Below, one piece after another: positions 25,201-39,200 of a DNA stretch of 64,000 nt. The first letter of the stretch is position 1. The number at the start of each line of letters is the position of its first letter. Both the position numbers and the translations under genes were made by a program. The notes below the pieces were generated by a model. The model had not been told where the DNA came from, ran no database searches, and saw only the letters and a list, made by a program, of their open reading frames with translations. The DNA is from Ophiodon elongatus (taxonomy: Eukaryota; Chordata; Actinopteri; Perciformes; Hexagrammidae): NCBI GenBank assembly GCA_016806645.1, contig JACSYO010002116.1, forward strand, positions 619,501 to 683,500, given 5' to 3'.

Positions 25201-27671
25201 TGGTTCCAGTTTTCTGCGTTTATGGATTTCTCCTTCATGTGCAGCCTGCTGGTTCAAGGTAGAAACAAACAAACTTGCATAATCTGTTCATACAAAATCT
25301 ATATTTTTTTCTGCTTGTGTTTGACCTTCATGACGTATGTTGAAACAGAGTAATTATGTTATATTTTTGTTCTTCTCTGGAGAGGCCGGAGCATTCAGAT
25401 ATGAGCAAACAGACACATGCTGCGCTTGCTACATTTTCCACTATGTTTCTCACGCTTTTGGGAGTGGCAATTTCAAAAGTAAAGGCTGTGGAAGTTTCAT
25501 AGAATTAAATTGATTAGATTTTTTTTTTTAAGTAAAGAGGCTTCATCAAGCACAATTACTTTTACAGGAAATGCAGTTTGATGAAAAAGTGACCTTTAGG
25601 TCACAATAATTGATGTCAAGGTGACCACTTGTCCCTGCAGTGCTTCGAGTGATTTAGAGAAGAAGGTCTAAATCACAGTCTGACGTCACAACACATGCTC
25701 TGCATTTCCTATCCTCTGTTGCACTCATGTGTCTTCATTTGTTTTGAGATAGGACAAATCTAGTGGGATCTGACCTTGAGGTAAATAGAAAGGGAAGATG
25801 CAAAATATGCAATGTAAATCATGAAGGGTGAATAGTATCATAACATTACATCACACATTCAGTAAGTCAATGCTGACTTATTTTAACTTATGTCCGTAAC
25901 TTAAATTATATAACAAATGTATTTATTTTAAGCCACACTTGAATGAATGAAAGTCAAAAGTCAAAAACTGAATTAATGTAAACTGTATTGGATGTAGCTG
26001 ACTAGGAGTGAACAGGAAACAAGTGAAGAATGCTTTCTTGCTTCACTTTACTGGCGCACTACACTGATGGAAAGGGAAGGAAGAGCAACATGTGGCCCCT
26101 CCGGCAATCCTGGCTTTGTTTGACAATATTCATACCACAGAAAGACAAAGACAGTGTACAGGATGATACTGGGGAACAAATAAGTAATTGCTTGTTTACA
26201 CTAACTGGAAATATTGCAGAGGTAGTATTCCCACATATTACATTAACATAATCCATGACCACAAGAAATGCAGGAGGATTACGTAATATTTTCATGTGGT
26301 TCAAACTGCCTTGTGAGTCGTGATACAAATGCATCGATAGGCTGACATAGAGTTAAAAATAAAATGGCTTTAATGGCAATGTCAATCTGTTGGTCAGTTG
26401 GTCCACTTTGGTCCAGCCTATAATAAATCATAAATAGTTTGCATTTAGTCAGTCAGTTGTATACATATAGGCTTGTGCCATCCTGTGGGAATTGTGTGAA
26501 AAACTAATGAAAAGTTCACAAAAAGGGAGTTAATTTTGATGCAATTAAATAATAATCGCAAACAATTCAATTTAAAACTTATTTAAATGTGAAGCCAATA
26601 TTTTTGTAAAATAACGGTACAATTGAACATCAGAAGACAATAAAGGCAGTGCTCGAGGTGAAGATACAAATAGGACATTATCTGTTAAAGTTTCAGAATA
26701 TCAGGTCACATTAATAATACAGTGGTTTAAACAAATTCCCTCATCATATAGACTACAGTACCATTAATATGCATATAACCAACGTCATCATGATGTGTTA
26801 ATTGCTTCACTAATAGAAACAAACTTTCAGGAAAAACTGTCATTCAAATAGATTCAGTTTTTATTTTCCTCCTCTGTTTGGTTCTTTTGGTTGAATAAGC
26901 CTCTGATTCATTCATGCTGGTTGGTTAAGTTATGACCATTGTTCCTCTGTGTCAGTGCTTTTTGTCTGGGTTTGTCAGACACAAGATTTCCGACTGTTGA
27001 CCTACTAAATAAATCAGCAGTTCCATTGACAAATGTACCCACGGTTTGGGTAAAGATGACTGTTCTGTTATGCTCAGATACCAAGCGCTGTGCTGGTTGG
27101 TAGACTTTTATATAGCTGACAAAAGCTGCAAATTGGCTTAGAGTTGTTAGTATTTCTGTTTTTTCTTTTCTTTGTCTTCCAATTGCTTGTCTCTTCCATT
27201 GTCAACCCTGTTCCTGACATAAAAAGAAAGTCATCAATTGCAGTGCTTTGTACTTGCTTAGATCAAACACATTGAATTTGAGTCTTTGTTCTCAAAGAAC
27301 AATACCTTTGAGTCCCTTGAGATAACATTTCAATAACCATGCTGACTTAGGATGGTTGCTTGTATAAACTTCACCGGTTGAAACATATTTCATCAGATAC
27401 AATGTGACAAATGTTTGTAACCAGCTAGATGGAATAAATATTTGTCTTTTATAAATAGATATGGATCTGAGTATTGTCAGAAGATCTCTGACTCTGGTGA
27501 ACCGGCGATGCATGAGTCTGTTTCTGTGTTCGGTAACAGAAACCAGTCGCAGGACGGCTGTTCCTGGCAGAATATTTTCCAATACTGTTGCCAGTTTTTG
27601 TCATTTGTTGCTTGATACTTGGTGAAAACCTTTTTCAAACACAATTTATACTTTACAGTGCAAGAACATAT

Positions 27672-28060
27672 AATAAATAATGAATTTCATTTAGCAGATG
27701 CTTTTATCCAAAGCGACTTTCAATAAGTGCATTCAACCATGACAGTTCAAACCCAGAACAACAAGAATCAAGAAAGTACAATTCCTCCAGAAAGCCAAAC
27801 TACCAAGGGCTATAAGTAAGAGACATTTAAGTGCTACTAAAGTACTACAATATATATATGTACACATACTTTTTTTTTTTATTCCAGGTATAGTCGGAAG
27901 AGATGTGTTTTTAGTTTGCGACGGAAGATATAGAGACTTTCTGCTGTCCTGATGTCATTGGGGAGCTCATTCCACCATTTAGGAGCCAGGACAGCGAACA
28001 ATCGCGAACCATGAATAGAGTAAGGGTTTCTCCTCGCTTATTCTCGAGACACAGTAAATG
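27672..28060 (-). repeat. Dispersed teleost repeat (class uncertain)
   Basis: 'atttagcagatgcttttatc', 'caaagcgactt' and 'aataagtgcattcaacc' at one end, then 'atagtcggaagagatgtgtt', 'tctgctgtcctgatgtcatt' and 'gagctcattccaccatttag' are word series recalled from a repeat abundant in fish. It contains a T run (27870-27880). Strand is arbitrary because no coding direction is visible. Confidence 0.55.
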
Positions 28061-29327
28061 TGAGGCCAAACCGTGCAAGAACTTCCAAATACCTGAATTA
28101 AAAACCTTAGTGTGCATGAAATGCACATATTCACTAAAGGCTTTTTCTTAGCAGCACACTTAGAGATGGTGTTGGATTGGATCTAATTATCCTCAGGTCT
28201 TTTTCAGGTTGCTTTTTTTAATCAGGTCTGAAAACGTTTATATTCAGGTTCTGGTAGGTTTCCCATAGATCCGATTCAGGGTTGACCCAAAATTCTGGAC
28301 CTGTGAAGCCACCTTTAGTTCAGACTAAAAGTCATAACTCTTTAGCCCATTTCCCACTGGACAAAATAATCACTAACAGCCACTAACATCGGTCCTTTTT
28401 CTTCAGTGGGAAAGGTTACGATCTGCATGAATTCCTGGGACAAATTACCCTGCAGTAGTCACAGGTATTTATCAGCTCCAGCTCCAATCGGCAGGCATTT
28501 TCTGGGGCTTTCTTTGTCGTCGCTGCCACAAATTTCATGCGTCACTGTCCAAGCAGACCTTGAACATTGTAGCAAATTAGTTGGCAATGAGTTTAAAGAG
28601 AGACTGAAGTTTTCACTGACCCTCATGCTGCTTTCTACTGTTTACTAACCCTATTTGGTTGCTTGTACGTGACATCAAATGTAACACCAGACAAAAACAA
28701 AAGGCAAACTCGTTTGCTGGCAATGGGAAAGGCGTCTATCGACGATTTTCCCACACATTTAAAAAAAAAAAAGAAACTCCATATACGCGCTAATTTAGTG
28801 GAAAAAGTCTATTTGTCTACACACCAATAGCCGACGCACAGACAACACAGAGTAAACCAACAACATCCACCAGCTTTGTGCATGTTTGTATAGAGTGTCT
28901 GTCCTTGTGTGGCTTGATGATTTCATAACTAAACTTGAAGTATTTATTTTGTTTTTCACCACACAGGAAATGAAAGCGAGCGAGAGATGGGGAACATCAT
29001 GAAACAAAAGTCCCAATAGCCAGACACTATGAATCATGGTCGTCTCTGTACCTTCTTGGAGTGCTGAATCTGACAACGTGGGAGCGAATTTTCAGTTCAA
29101 GCTGAAATGTGTAAGACTTGTGAAGATCGCTGAAGGAAACATATGCTGTGACTGCAAGTTTAACCCACAGACCCCAGAGGGCCTGCAGGCTTCTTTTGCA
29201 GGCTGTTCTAATATAGATAGCAATGTCTGCGGAAATGAATGGGCTCTAATTCATAGATATCCAACGAAATCAATTTGAATATTATCCACATAATCATGAG
29301 CCAGGAGAAATAAAGACCATAAAAACC

Positions 29328-29691
29328 CACAGAGGGCGGCTGGGAGGGCAGGTGGACGGGTCAAACAAAAAACGTTCTTTCTGCCTGACCTATGTACAAA
29401 TTGATTTTGTGGGATACCTACCGATTACATCTCATTCGTTTTTTATAGGTAAAGCTACGAATGCTGTATGAGAACAGCCTGAAGTTCTTCACTTTCTTTT
29501 CTTAAACCTGACGAAGTAGTTTTGTTGACCAAACCTACAACTTAATTGTTTCCTGTGAAAACAGAAGTTTATTTTGAGTGCATGTAAAGAGTGGAAATTG
29601 AGACATGTTGCTGGACTTTTAGGAAAAAAAACACAAAAAATGAGTAATTATTCTTAAGATATCATACAAACCGTTGTATCAGGATAATTTG
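29328..29691 (+). repeat. Copy C of the window-internal dispersed repeat family
   Basis: The longest copy. It carries both the 5' block shared with copy B ('gggcggctgggagg', 'caaaaaacgttctttc') and the 3' block shared with copies A and B ('gtgaaaacagaagtttattt', 'atgtaaagagtggaaattga', 'catgttgctggactttt', 'gatatcatac'). It can serve as a template to define the family. Confidence 0.65.
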
Positions 29692-32202
29692 TTCCAGAGG
29701 ATTTCAAGTATCTTTGTTTTCTGTTTTAAGTAGTCCTTTATAAATAATCATTTTAAATACCAATATATTGGGGTCCCTGGAGACCCCAGTCAATAACTCC
29801 TTATTGCAGCCTTTGCAGTTTATAATAGATTAAATAGAATAGATAGGTAAAATGTTTTCCATGGGTCCTTATTCAAAATGTCACACACTATCAGGGGAAC
29901 TCTGTCAGTCATTTTGAAGGATACCGACAAAGATTTATTCACCAGTTGATTTTCATTTCTTTTATTCATCAGATGACATTTAGAGAAGAAATCATAACAA
30001 GTTGCTATGGTGGTTGTCTCTTACAGCAGTTTATTCAGTCACCAGTCCTTGTGTTAAATGTGTTTGCAGGATGAGGGTCAACAGCTACTCTGTAACAGAT
30101 ACACACACAAACAAGCACACACAGGTCACCGTGGATTCCATGAAGAAGTTGCTTCTGTGAAATGTAATGTTCATCCTCAACATGGCAACAGGACGAAGCC
30201 CCTCACCCTCCAACCGCTTCACCAGAGACACGCAAACGTTATGGCAGTGCTCCAGAGGATTAACGATGATATTAGTGCAAATTTAAATTTTCTAAAGCAT
30301 CCATCCTCAACAGCTTCTCTCTTCAAATTCCTTACTCAAGTATATCTGTGGGAATGAGTGTATACATAACTATTTGTTCTTAAGACTAGGAGGAAATAAT
30401 TTTTGTAATTTATGCCACTTATTTTAGAAAAGCTATTATCTTATGTGTCTTAAAACAATACTCACATTCCCACATGTACAATAAAAGTTATTGGTTGCTG
30501 TAATCATTCATCTTTATAGCGCCTCTGAAGCAGTACTGTAATTGTTTTGGATTTTTCATAGTTAGTTGTTCTGCAAATTTTACTGAAATGCGACCGTTCC
30601 TCTGAAATCAACCACTTCTTATAAAATCAGCACAACTAACAAAATAAAAATTATGCACTTTAACAATTTAATACCTATATTTTAATTTTCTTATTGAAAT
30701 TGTATTTCTTTTTCCGAATCTTTTTTTTTACTTATTAATTCTTATCAGTTATAAAGATTGCACATTAGTCTTTTAACATACTATAAGAGTATCCCACCCA
30801 CACATTTCACTGCACATATTGAAGATATATGAGTATGTGACAAATACATCTTTGAAAGTTTTCAAAAGCTGTTTTTCCTTTAATTACATATTGATAACGT
30901 AATTCTTTTCCAGGAAAATTCCTCTGATACTAGTGACTTAGTAGTGTTCTCATTTATTTCCCAACATGCCAAGGCCCTCGTCACACTGCTGGGAATTAGA
31001 TTCTGGTGGAGAAATATTGGGTCTAAAAATAGCTTTTAGCCTAAAAATGTCATTTTTTAACAACAGGATGTAAACCTCCCTCCAGTTTGATAAAAACCCT
31101 CAAATTCCCAGAAGTACAACTGACGACATGACCTCATATGTCCTGAACCGCCACTGAAGCCCTGCTATTAAGTGACCCCTTCCTATCTAATAAGAAAAGA
31201 CAAATCCAGAGTACTAACACATGATCTGAAGCTGCATGAGTCCTCAGCAGTCAGTCAGGCAAAGTATGTTCCAAAGTTAATCTTCTTGGTATAAAATCTG
31301 AACATATCCTTGAAATTGAACAACCATCTGTGCCTTGTTTTGTGTTAGCATGGACTGTAGTGCCTCTTGGTCTCACATCGTTGAATCATATCAGCACAAA
31401 ACACAGCACAGCTGGAAGTTGACCGTAATCAAAAGAGTGCTCAGGAAAAAGCCACAGAGGTAAATCTAGTTGGTAAAATATCAAGCTTATACTGAAATGG
31501 TGACATATATTTTTGTGAAAACCAAACAGTGGAGCAGCAGTGGCAAAGTAATGTCACATTCCAACTAAATGAAACGCTGTTGGTTATTTGAAAACATCGT
31601 CGTGCATCAACAAAGCTCCGTCCCTGCTGCTCCTCGGGTTTTATCAGCTAACTCACTAATACAATTAGCTAACAGGTTTTTTTTATTGTGTAGATGTTGA
31701 TTAAAGCGACTGTAAAAACAAACTTGCAATAATGACTTTATGCTCATGTTGAACAGTTTTTTCTCCAAACAGGCCTCCAGCACGTTTAGTAAATGATCTT
31801 TGCCCATTCTGTGTCTCTCTGAAACTGTAATGAGACAAGCAGGGACATTATCTTGATTAAAATCAATCCCTATTGGATTACACTGTGCTGCATTCCCTCG
31901 CTCAGCAGCACTGATTAGAATACAGCACAGAAATCAGGAGTGAGGAGACTCATCAAAGCGCTATGTACATGCATGGATAAGTTGACAGATAATCCCGAGA
32001 CTCCTCCTCGCCGTCCATTACTGTCCTTATTACATGCTGCTGTCATTGTGTTTTATTATTCAACATGTTTTATATTCTCTTGTACTAATGCGGTGATGAT
32101 AGTATACTTCCAGGACATTGTCAATTAATGGAGAATCTGATTGTACAATTCATCTGATGTTCAAATGTATATTTTATTATAATTTAATTGTGGTTAAGAT
32201 GA

Positions 32203-32233
32203 CGCGTGTGTGTGTGTGCGTATGTGTGTGCGT

Positions 32234-32273
<40 letters not shown>
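32203..32273. repeat. TG/AG microsatellite upstream of oprm1
   Basis: TG tract with TGCG and TGGG interruptions ending in a short AG run, about 530 bp before the oprm1 start codon. Part of the odd low-complexity surroundings of exon 1. Confidence 0.95.
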
Positions 32274-32311
32274 TGTGCTATTAAAGTAAAGCACTTTGTA
32301 AAACTGTCCAT

Positions 32312-32548
32312 TAAAAAAAAAGACGGGAGGAACAAGGAAAGGGACATGGGAGGTTTGCTTATGGAAAAAGAAAGAGGATAAGAAAAGGAAGGATGAGATC
32401 AACAAAATATCAAGAAAGGGAGAAAGGAAGGGAAAATGAAGGCTTAAACAAATGGGAGAAAAAGGAAGGAAAGGAGGTATAGGGGTAAAAAAAAAAGGAA
32501 AAAGGGAAAGAAGAGAGGAAGGAACCGAGGAAGGAATGAAGGGAGCGA
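32312..32548 (+). promoter_or_regulatory. Homopurine tract at the oprm1 promoter
   Basis: About 235 bp that are nearly all A and G on the + strand, packed with GGAA words (potential ETS-family sites), directly followed by a CpG-rich stretch. Homopurine-homopyrimidine DNA can form triplex structures. A polypurine/polypyrimidine element acts in the mouse Oprm1 promoter, from established work; equivalence here is inference based on position alone. Confidence 0.4.
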
Positions 32549-32798
32549 ACTCTCATTTTCACGTCGTCGCTTCTGTTGTGCAGGCTCGCTGTGCCGCGCG
32601 AGGGTCGTTTAGTGAACGGAGACTCGCGCAGGCTCGCGCTCACCCTCATCGCACGCGGCTACATTCTTCAACACAGTGAGATTTAACGGTACGAACACCC
32701 GGCGCTTTACAGACGAGCACCCAGCGGGGCATCACAGGCACCCGAGCCCGTCGACAGACACCCGAGCGGCACCTACCGCACACAACCGAACGAGGACC
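32549..32798 (+). promoter_or_regulatory. oprm1: Probable oprm1 core promoter and 5' UTR
   Basis: A short CpG-rich patch ('cgtcgtcgc', 'ccgcgcgagggtcg', 'ctcgcgcaggctcgcgc', 'cacgcggc') in otherwise AT-rich DNA, ending at the start codon. No TATA box is evident. No ATG occurs upstream in frame with the receptor, although the frame stays open back to 32676. The transcription start is not determinable from sequence alone. Confidence 0.55.
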
Positions 32799-33070
32799 AT
32801 GGAGAGCGCAAGCAACTTGTCGGACGCGAATAACCGGGGCCAGCTCCCCGTGCTCTACAGCAACAGCAGCTTCTGTGGGAACTTCACCGACAGCAGCAAC
32901 AACAACACGAGCTTCACAGAGATGCGATGCAACGGGGATCACGGACCGACCAGCAGCCTGAAGGACGACACCAACCCGGTCATCATAGCTATTGTCATCA
33001 CCGCTCTCTACTCCATAGTGTGCGTGGTGGGGCTGGTTGGAAACGTGCTAGTCATGTATATCATCGTCAG
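32799..33070 (+). CDS. oprm1: oprm1 coding exon 1 (N-tail and helix 1)
   Basis: 272 bp: 90 codons plus two bases. Start ATG in ACCATGG, a strong Kozak context. Encodes residues 1-90 and part of Arg91: the Asn/Ser-rich glycosylated N-tail followed by helix 1 ([19 protein letters not shown], then GNVLV). Donor CAG|gtaaga at 33071. A GTG 123 bp upstream is in frame, but no upstream ATG is, and the extra residues look like untranslated GC-rich leader. Exon 1 encodes the same part as exon 1 of mammalian OPRM1. Confidence 0.95.
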
Positions 33071-33177
33071 GTAAGACCGCAAAGTCCTTACAAAACACTG
33101 TGTTAGGCCTTTTACACTTTCTAAACAGCAACCTGTTGCTGGATTAACCACACTGTAGCGACATAAAAGTGTGTGTG

Positions 33178-33275
<98 letters not shown>

Positions 33276-36200
33276 CGAGTGAGACCATGTGTATGCTGTG
33301 TTGTGAAGCCTGCCAGCCCAGCTCGCCCTTCGTGCGTAAAATGCCTCCAGCCTCGCAGCAAGTTGCTCCAGCGCGCAAAAAGCCAGCCGCGCGAGGGGAT
33401 GCCGAGGAAATGAGTTTTACACAACAGCAGCCACAGCAGAGGAATACTGCATCTCCCCTCTGTCTGTTTCATGCACAACACCATTACTAAACTGGAAAAT
33501 CGCACTGATGTGACAAAATGCAGCACATCACTCCCTTGTGAGTGCTAAACAACATCATGCACCATGAATCCAGTCAGATGCTGCTTGTCTTCATATACAC
33601 ATTGCTTCAGTGTCTTGTGTTCCCTTGTTTGTGGCTATGCTTATTCTACTTCCATGTAAATTAGACGAGAGGTTATGAATAGTTTTGTAAATGTCTTTAA
33701 AACAAGCGTGCCATACAACTGATGTGCTGAAAGTTAACTCAATGTCTTGCTCAACTTCAGCATTACTGTACAAAAGACAAGTATATTGGTGAGTATTATT
33801 TGGTCTCTAAGACGTAACAACTTAAAAGACTTAAACTACATGTTCCAATATGTCGCACATTCCTTCCCCTTCTTAAATCTAGGCCACTTTCAAGCCGATT
33901 CTGTTTGCTCAGCTTACATGTCGACATCTCATTAATTGATATTTAAAACAGTTTCAAACAAATGTCAAGCAAGATCTCATTACACTGGGAACTTTTATTC
34001 TCTTTTATTAACCTGTCATAAGAAGTAAGAGATAATAATTCATGATGAGTGGTGCACAAATGAAATATTTCACTGGCCACTTGCTCTTTTCTTTTTTCTG
34101 ATCTCACAGTAATTTTACACACTAAATGAATCTTTTCATACAGAAACAAATCGACCAAAATCTCTTTCAGGTGGAAATAACTCAGTATTAGGAAGGTCTA
34201 TTCTTTTAAATGTCTCAAGCTGGAATATCCCAGTTTTATACACTGATGTTAAAAATTGAATGAATAACTTTATACATTTTTGCGTAAACTTAAGATATAC
34301 TTACATAAAAAAAAATCACCTATTGTGCTAATAACATCTGCCCACTGAGATGGATTTCATAGGCGGTGCTTTTAATTACACATTAAAATCTGAGATTTAT
34401 ATTGATTCAGTGCTCCCAGCGAAAGCTACGGGATTCTAGATGAGCCTCTTTCATGTGATACAAGTCGATTGGAGGAGGAGAAGGAGGACAGAAAAGGTGA
34501 GAGATGAACTTAGAAAAAAAAGCTGGACTGGAGTGGAGGCTTGAGGGGAGAGAGATTGATGGTGAGCAATGAGGGAGCTGAGAAGGATGGAGATGAAAGG
34601 GAGAGTGGTCCACCTTCGTTTTTCCACTTCTTGATTGCCCACTTTAAAGGTCTGATAGAATCAGTGAAGAGTGGCCGAGTGGACGGTTTGCTGTGCTGAA
34701 CTCGTCAGGCAGGTGCTTGGATTGCTTTGAAATTGACACGACATCACTTAATTATATAAATTAGAGAGTTAAAAGAAGAGAAGACGTCTCTATTTTTATT
34801 TACTTCTCTATTACTGCTATAATATATAATCATTGTACTTTATTACACCTATTATTCTCCTCACTTCTCCACCTTTTCCAGGGCAGATGCAGCATCAAGC
34901 AATTGCTCATTTGCCAGACTGCACACATCATCCCTTTCAGTCTGAGTGTGTCCCCAAATAGTTCTGTTGTGCTAAAGAATGCAGACAGCAGGATGTTTTC
35001 TGCATCTATGCCGGATGTTTTGTACCCCCAAATTACTTACAGCAGATCTGCAGTTACTTTAAATACATTTTTCTGAAGTAAAATAACAATTGCTTGTGTA
35101 AAAATGTATTCAGATCAATATAAAACATAGGTCTGTTGAAATGTATTCATTATCGAGTAAACGTATCGAGTAAACGTAACTGTCTTACCATTTTTAAAGG
35201 GAGGGTATATGATGATGTTATATGATAAAAGTATTAAATTAAAGAACACTTTAAGTCTATAAAATAAAGTGCATTAACATGTCAAAGTATACAGACTAGT
35301 GGAACTATATCAAGTTTGAATAGCACCACAGAGCCATAATGTCCAAATCAGCAATACATTCCTTTTAGACAGACATTTGCAGCCTGTGCATACAACTGAT
35401 TATCAATTATAAATAGACAACTACCTTCCTCATTGTAGCCTCAGTAGAATTAACCAGATATTAGGATAAAAAAAATCAATTAATTTTGGCCAGGAGTAAA
35501 GCTTTGCCTTGACTGCAGTAAAATTAGAGGTTTTTCTAAAGGGACTCTGGTGCTCAAAAACACTACGACCTTTGTCCACAGGGACCGCCAAAATGAACAC
35601 AAAATTAAAGTAGCTTTAAATAACCTGGCACTATAACAGCAGAATAAAGCATCACTGAGACTGTCAACACAGATGTATAGACAATATAAACCCCACAGCC
35701 CACAAACACACACAGAAGCAAAAAGAGAGCCTTTGAAGTTTTTTGTGTACGTTGCGTAGCGGGCACAAATACTACATTCCTAGTCAGCACACGTTCTCTG
35801 TGATTATAATCTCTGTTCACTTTCTCTGCTCATTCATTCTCAAAGCATGATATAACCAGTCCACCCAGCCTCTCTGTCCCAGTATAACCAATCCATCCCA
35901 ACTTTGACGGGAATTATTGTCAAAACAGCAGAAGGGCCTCACATACTTCACTGAAGGTAACAGTTCCTAAGTGAATGTAGAGGTCACTGCTGGAGGATCC
36001 ACCATGAGCAGCGCGCAGCTCTTGTCATACATTGTGGGTGTGTTTGATTTGAGTCCTGTTCGCCAGGTGGTGCATTTAATCATTGATTAAGTATCGATGC
36101 AGCCATTTTTTTTTTTTTTACGTATGCTAATGTCATCTATAATAATAATGGCGTAGGTCATCCTCAACTGAGTGCAGTGGGGAGCTCTCTGATGCGCTGC

Positions 36201-39200
36201 CCTTTGGTATACAAACGGACAGCTAATTATTTTCTGCTGCAGTTCTTACTTTGTAATGGATGACACTTAAAATCTAGTGAAGCACAATACTTGAGATAAA
36301 AAACACTTGAGTACAAGTAAAATTATTGATAAAAAACAAAAGACAAATTTACTAAATTCCCCCCGGTTTCGGGAGTAAATGTTATTCATTACTTCCACCC
36401 CTGCCACTGCCACTTCCATAGCAACAAAATGAAGTGGACAACAAAGAGAGAGCACAGGGCAAACAGAGGTGAAATCACCTTATGAAGTATAAGTTATGCG
36501 CCAGCATCATTTTAAGGATGGAATTTATGTCTGCTGCTGTCTGGCAAGGGTACAAGAGTGTTTATGATGTATGAGTTGGGATACAAGCTTGCATTATGTA
36601 TTCCACAGTAGTTTCTCTACAAAGCAGATGATAGATGTGAGGGGTATAACTTGAGCTTGAGCGCTCTCATCCTTGGCTGTTTTGTGGGAACAGATTTAGG
36701 GCGACATACCCGTCCCTTGCCTTCTCTCGACGGTGATGGAATGGTACTGACTCAATCAGCAGTGTGTGTATGTGTTCGACTGAATGAGACTTTTAGGAAT
36801 TTGACCCTTTGCTAAACCCCGCTGCTACTCCGTCACCCTGTCTGAGCTACCATGGAGCCCACACTGTCACTAACTGCACACCCTGCATAATTATAATCTA
36901 TTTTGGGGAAAAAGTTTTGGGAAAGTGATTTTACAATATGCGTTTGAAGGCTATATCCTGGATGTCAAACTGATTCAGTGGTGAAAACAGGTAAGAAAAT
37001 ATATAGATAGAAGCTAAAGCCTTCAGATCAAGGTGTAAAAGTGAACTACCACATCACCTGAGACAGAAGACGATGAAATAAAACAACAACACTGTTCCTA
37101 TAAAGCCGAGTAGGTCCATACACTTTTACAACCATTAAAAAGCAAAAATAGCATGTGTATACATTAAGTATACCTTCTAACGTTAGTTAATAATGCTAAT
37201 ATTAGCTCCACGTTTTAAAAATGTATGGACTCACGGACTTTGAGGCACGCTCCCGTGAAGTCCGTGAGGCTTTAGGGTCGTCCCATTGTCAAATCGTTGA
37301 GTGCTTGAGGGCTCTCTGACAGACATTTGAGCCCTTTATGAACCCTTACCGTAAGTCAGCATGATATGCTGACTTTGCCCAAGGGAAATACCCACAATTC
37401 ATAGCAATGTGACGTTAAACACATCGTTACCAATGGAAGCATGGAGCCATAAAAAAAAGGTAAACAAAGAGGACGGCACGTGGGTGTTCAGCCCGATAAA
37501 TTACATTTACAACAACATTAAGGATTAAAGATGGGACATGAAAATACATGAAATCAGAGGAATGCAAGCAGAGATTATATATGTTAAAAATATTTATTCA
37601 TCAAACATTTCGTTTTGTTATGGAAGCTGTTTTGACAAAAACGAGTAAATATATTATTTTAATGACGACTCATCTCGTGAGGAAAAGAGCCTGGAAGACG
37701 TTCAAATCAGGGAGTAAAACGTATAAAATAAATACCCACAATGGTACACAATATTTTTTTATGTTGTCATGGTAACGTGGTGTGTTGCAGCAAAGTGCTG
37801 TCCCATTTCTATTTACACCATTTCAAGCCCTCACAGTCTCTCACACTCAACCACTTAACAGGTGACGTCAGTAAGTCCCTGAGGGTTCAGGGTTTGAGGG
37901 TTCAGGGTTAGAGGGTTTAGGGGGGACATTGGGATTGGGCCTATATCTCCTTCCAACCTGTCCAGGTAACGAGTATCACTGGTATACAACCTTTAACCCT
38001 GACTAGCTCGAAATTCACAAAACCAGCCTGAAAATGAGGAAAATCTGAAACTATTGCATGAGAGTCTATGGAGCACAGCCAGTTAATTATCGGAGCTGGC
38101 TGATGCTACACTATGATCGGCCAGTCTGCATTCGAGAAGGGTCAATTTGGAGGAAGGTGAAGGATATGTCTCATTCTTCTGAGAACCACAGCCCGTCAGG
38201 TTCATTAACATTCAGAAACCTCTTTGTCTTTCTCTCTTTTCTCTGCCCATCTTTTGGTATTTTCTCTTGGTGTCAGCAGATAGAGAGTGAACAGCCATTT
38301 AGCTAATGATACACAGTGAATATTTACTGTTAAATGGAAATGTAGTCTTGAACCTTCGTCCCTCTTTACAGTCATGGCCTTGAATGCATTCTTGCGAGAT
38401 TAAATAGAGACTGGTGGATGAGGGATATTTTTTTTCCCCCTCACTGTCTGAGCACTGACCTAACACTAACCTTATAGCCATAAAACATTTCTCCCTCCAT
38501 CTTTATCTCCCTGTCCTTTTGCTGTCTCCCTGTCCCTTGTCTGTTCACCTTGCACTTACATCCGCAAACTTCTTGTGAGCAAACAAACACAAGCAGAGAT
38601 CTGCACGCTCAATTGGAAAAATCAATTGCGGTTGAAAAGCAAACTGCTGGGTTCCACAAGGAATACGCTGCCAGTTCAGAGTGCTTCCTGTTACCATGGA
38701 AACACTGGTTGAGCATGATGAATGCAAAAAGACTTCACCCCCTCCCCAAACCCTTGCCTCCCTCCACCATCCAGCTCGATGAGCAGCTTTACCTGGTTGG
38801 TCACATTCAGTGGCCGAAGCAAACTTTGTACGTGTAAGAGGCTTTTGAACACCTGCTGACCCGGCTGCAGTAAACGGCTGTTAGTACCGCATGTAGCAGC
38901 ACAACAAATGTGACCATGTAAGATTCTGTTACATCACACATTTGCCATGACCCTGCTCCATGATGTCAGAGTAACTTCTAAACATCTGGTCACGTGAAAT
39001 ACGATGTTATGACAAGCGTCAACACAATCTGCTTCACTAGACTAATGTCACGGATCCCCACTAATGTTTCTCTCTAATGGCTTGTGGCTCCCACTGCCCA
39101 ACATGACACACAGTCTCAGACTCAGTTTCAAACAACTAAGCTGCAGTCTTTTGATGTTCTGTCGACAGTCAGGTTAATGTTCAACAAAAGACAATCTTAA

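Larger units (their letters stand above)
15961..32200. other. Intergenic DNA upstream of oprm1, no gene recognised
   Basis: About 16 kb of AT-rich DNA without a supported exon. Contains short CAG/CAA repeats near 16450-16480, repeat-family copies (18081-18311, 19965-20060, 29328-29691), a 40-bp pair (17945-17984 and 20469-20508), a DNA-transposon-like repeat (20266-20715), a TG microsatellite (22166-22215), a tandem 15-bp duplication near 22907-22938 and a teleost repeat (27672-28060). An alternative upstream first exon of oprm1, as mammals have, cannot be excluded but none is recognisable. Confidence 0.5.

Noticed and set aside
32676..32798. N-terminal extension of oprm1 in the same frame
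   Set aside because: The upstream frame is open but has no ATG (it begins at GTG), while ATG 32799 has an excellent Kozak context and gives the length typical of the family.
33008..33526. 172-codon frame on the - strand with long His-Thr run
   Set aside because: Produced by the TG/AG microsatellite opposite oprm1 exon 1; no domain.
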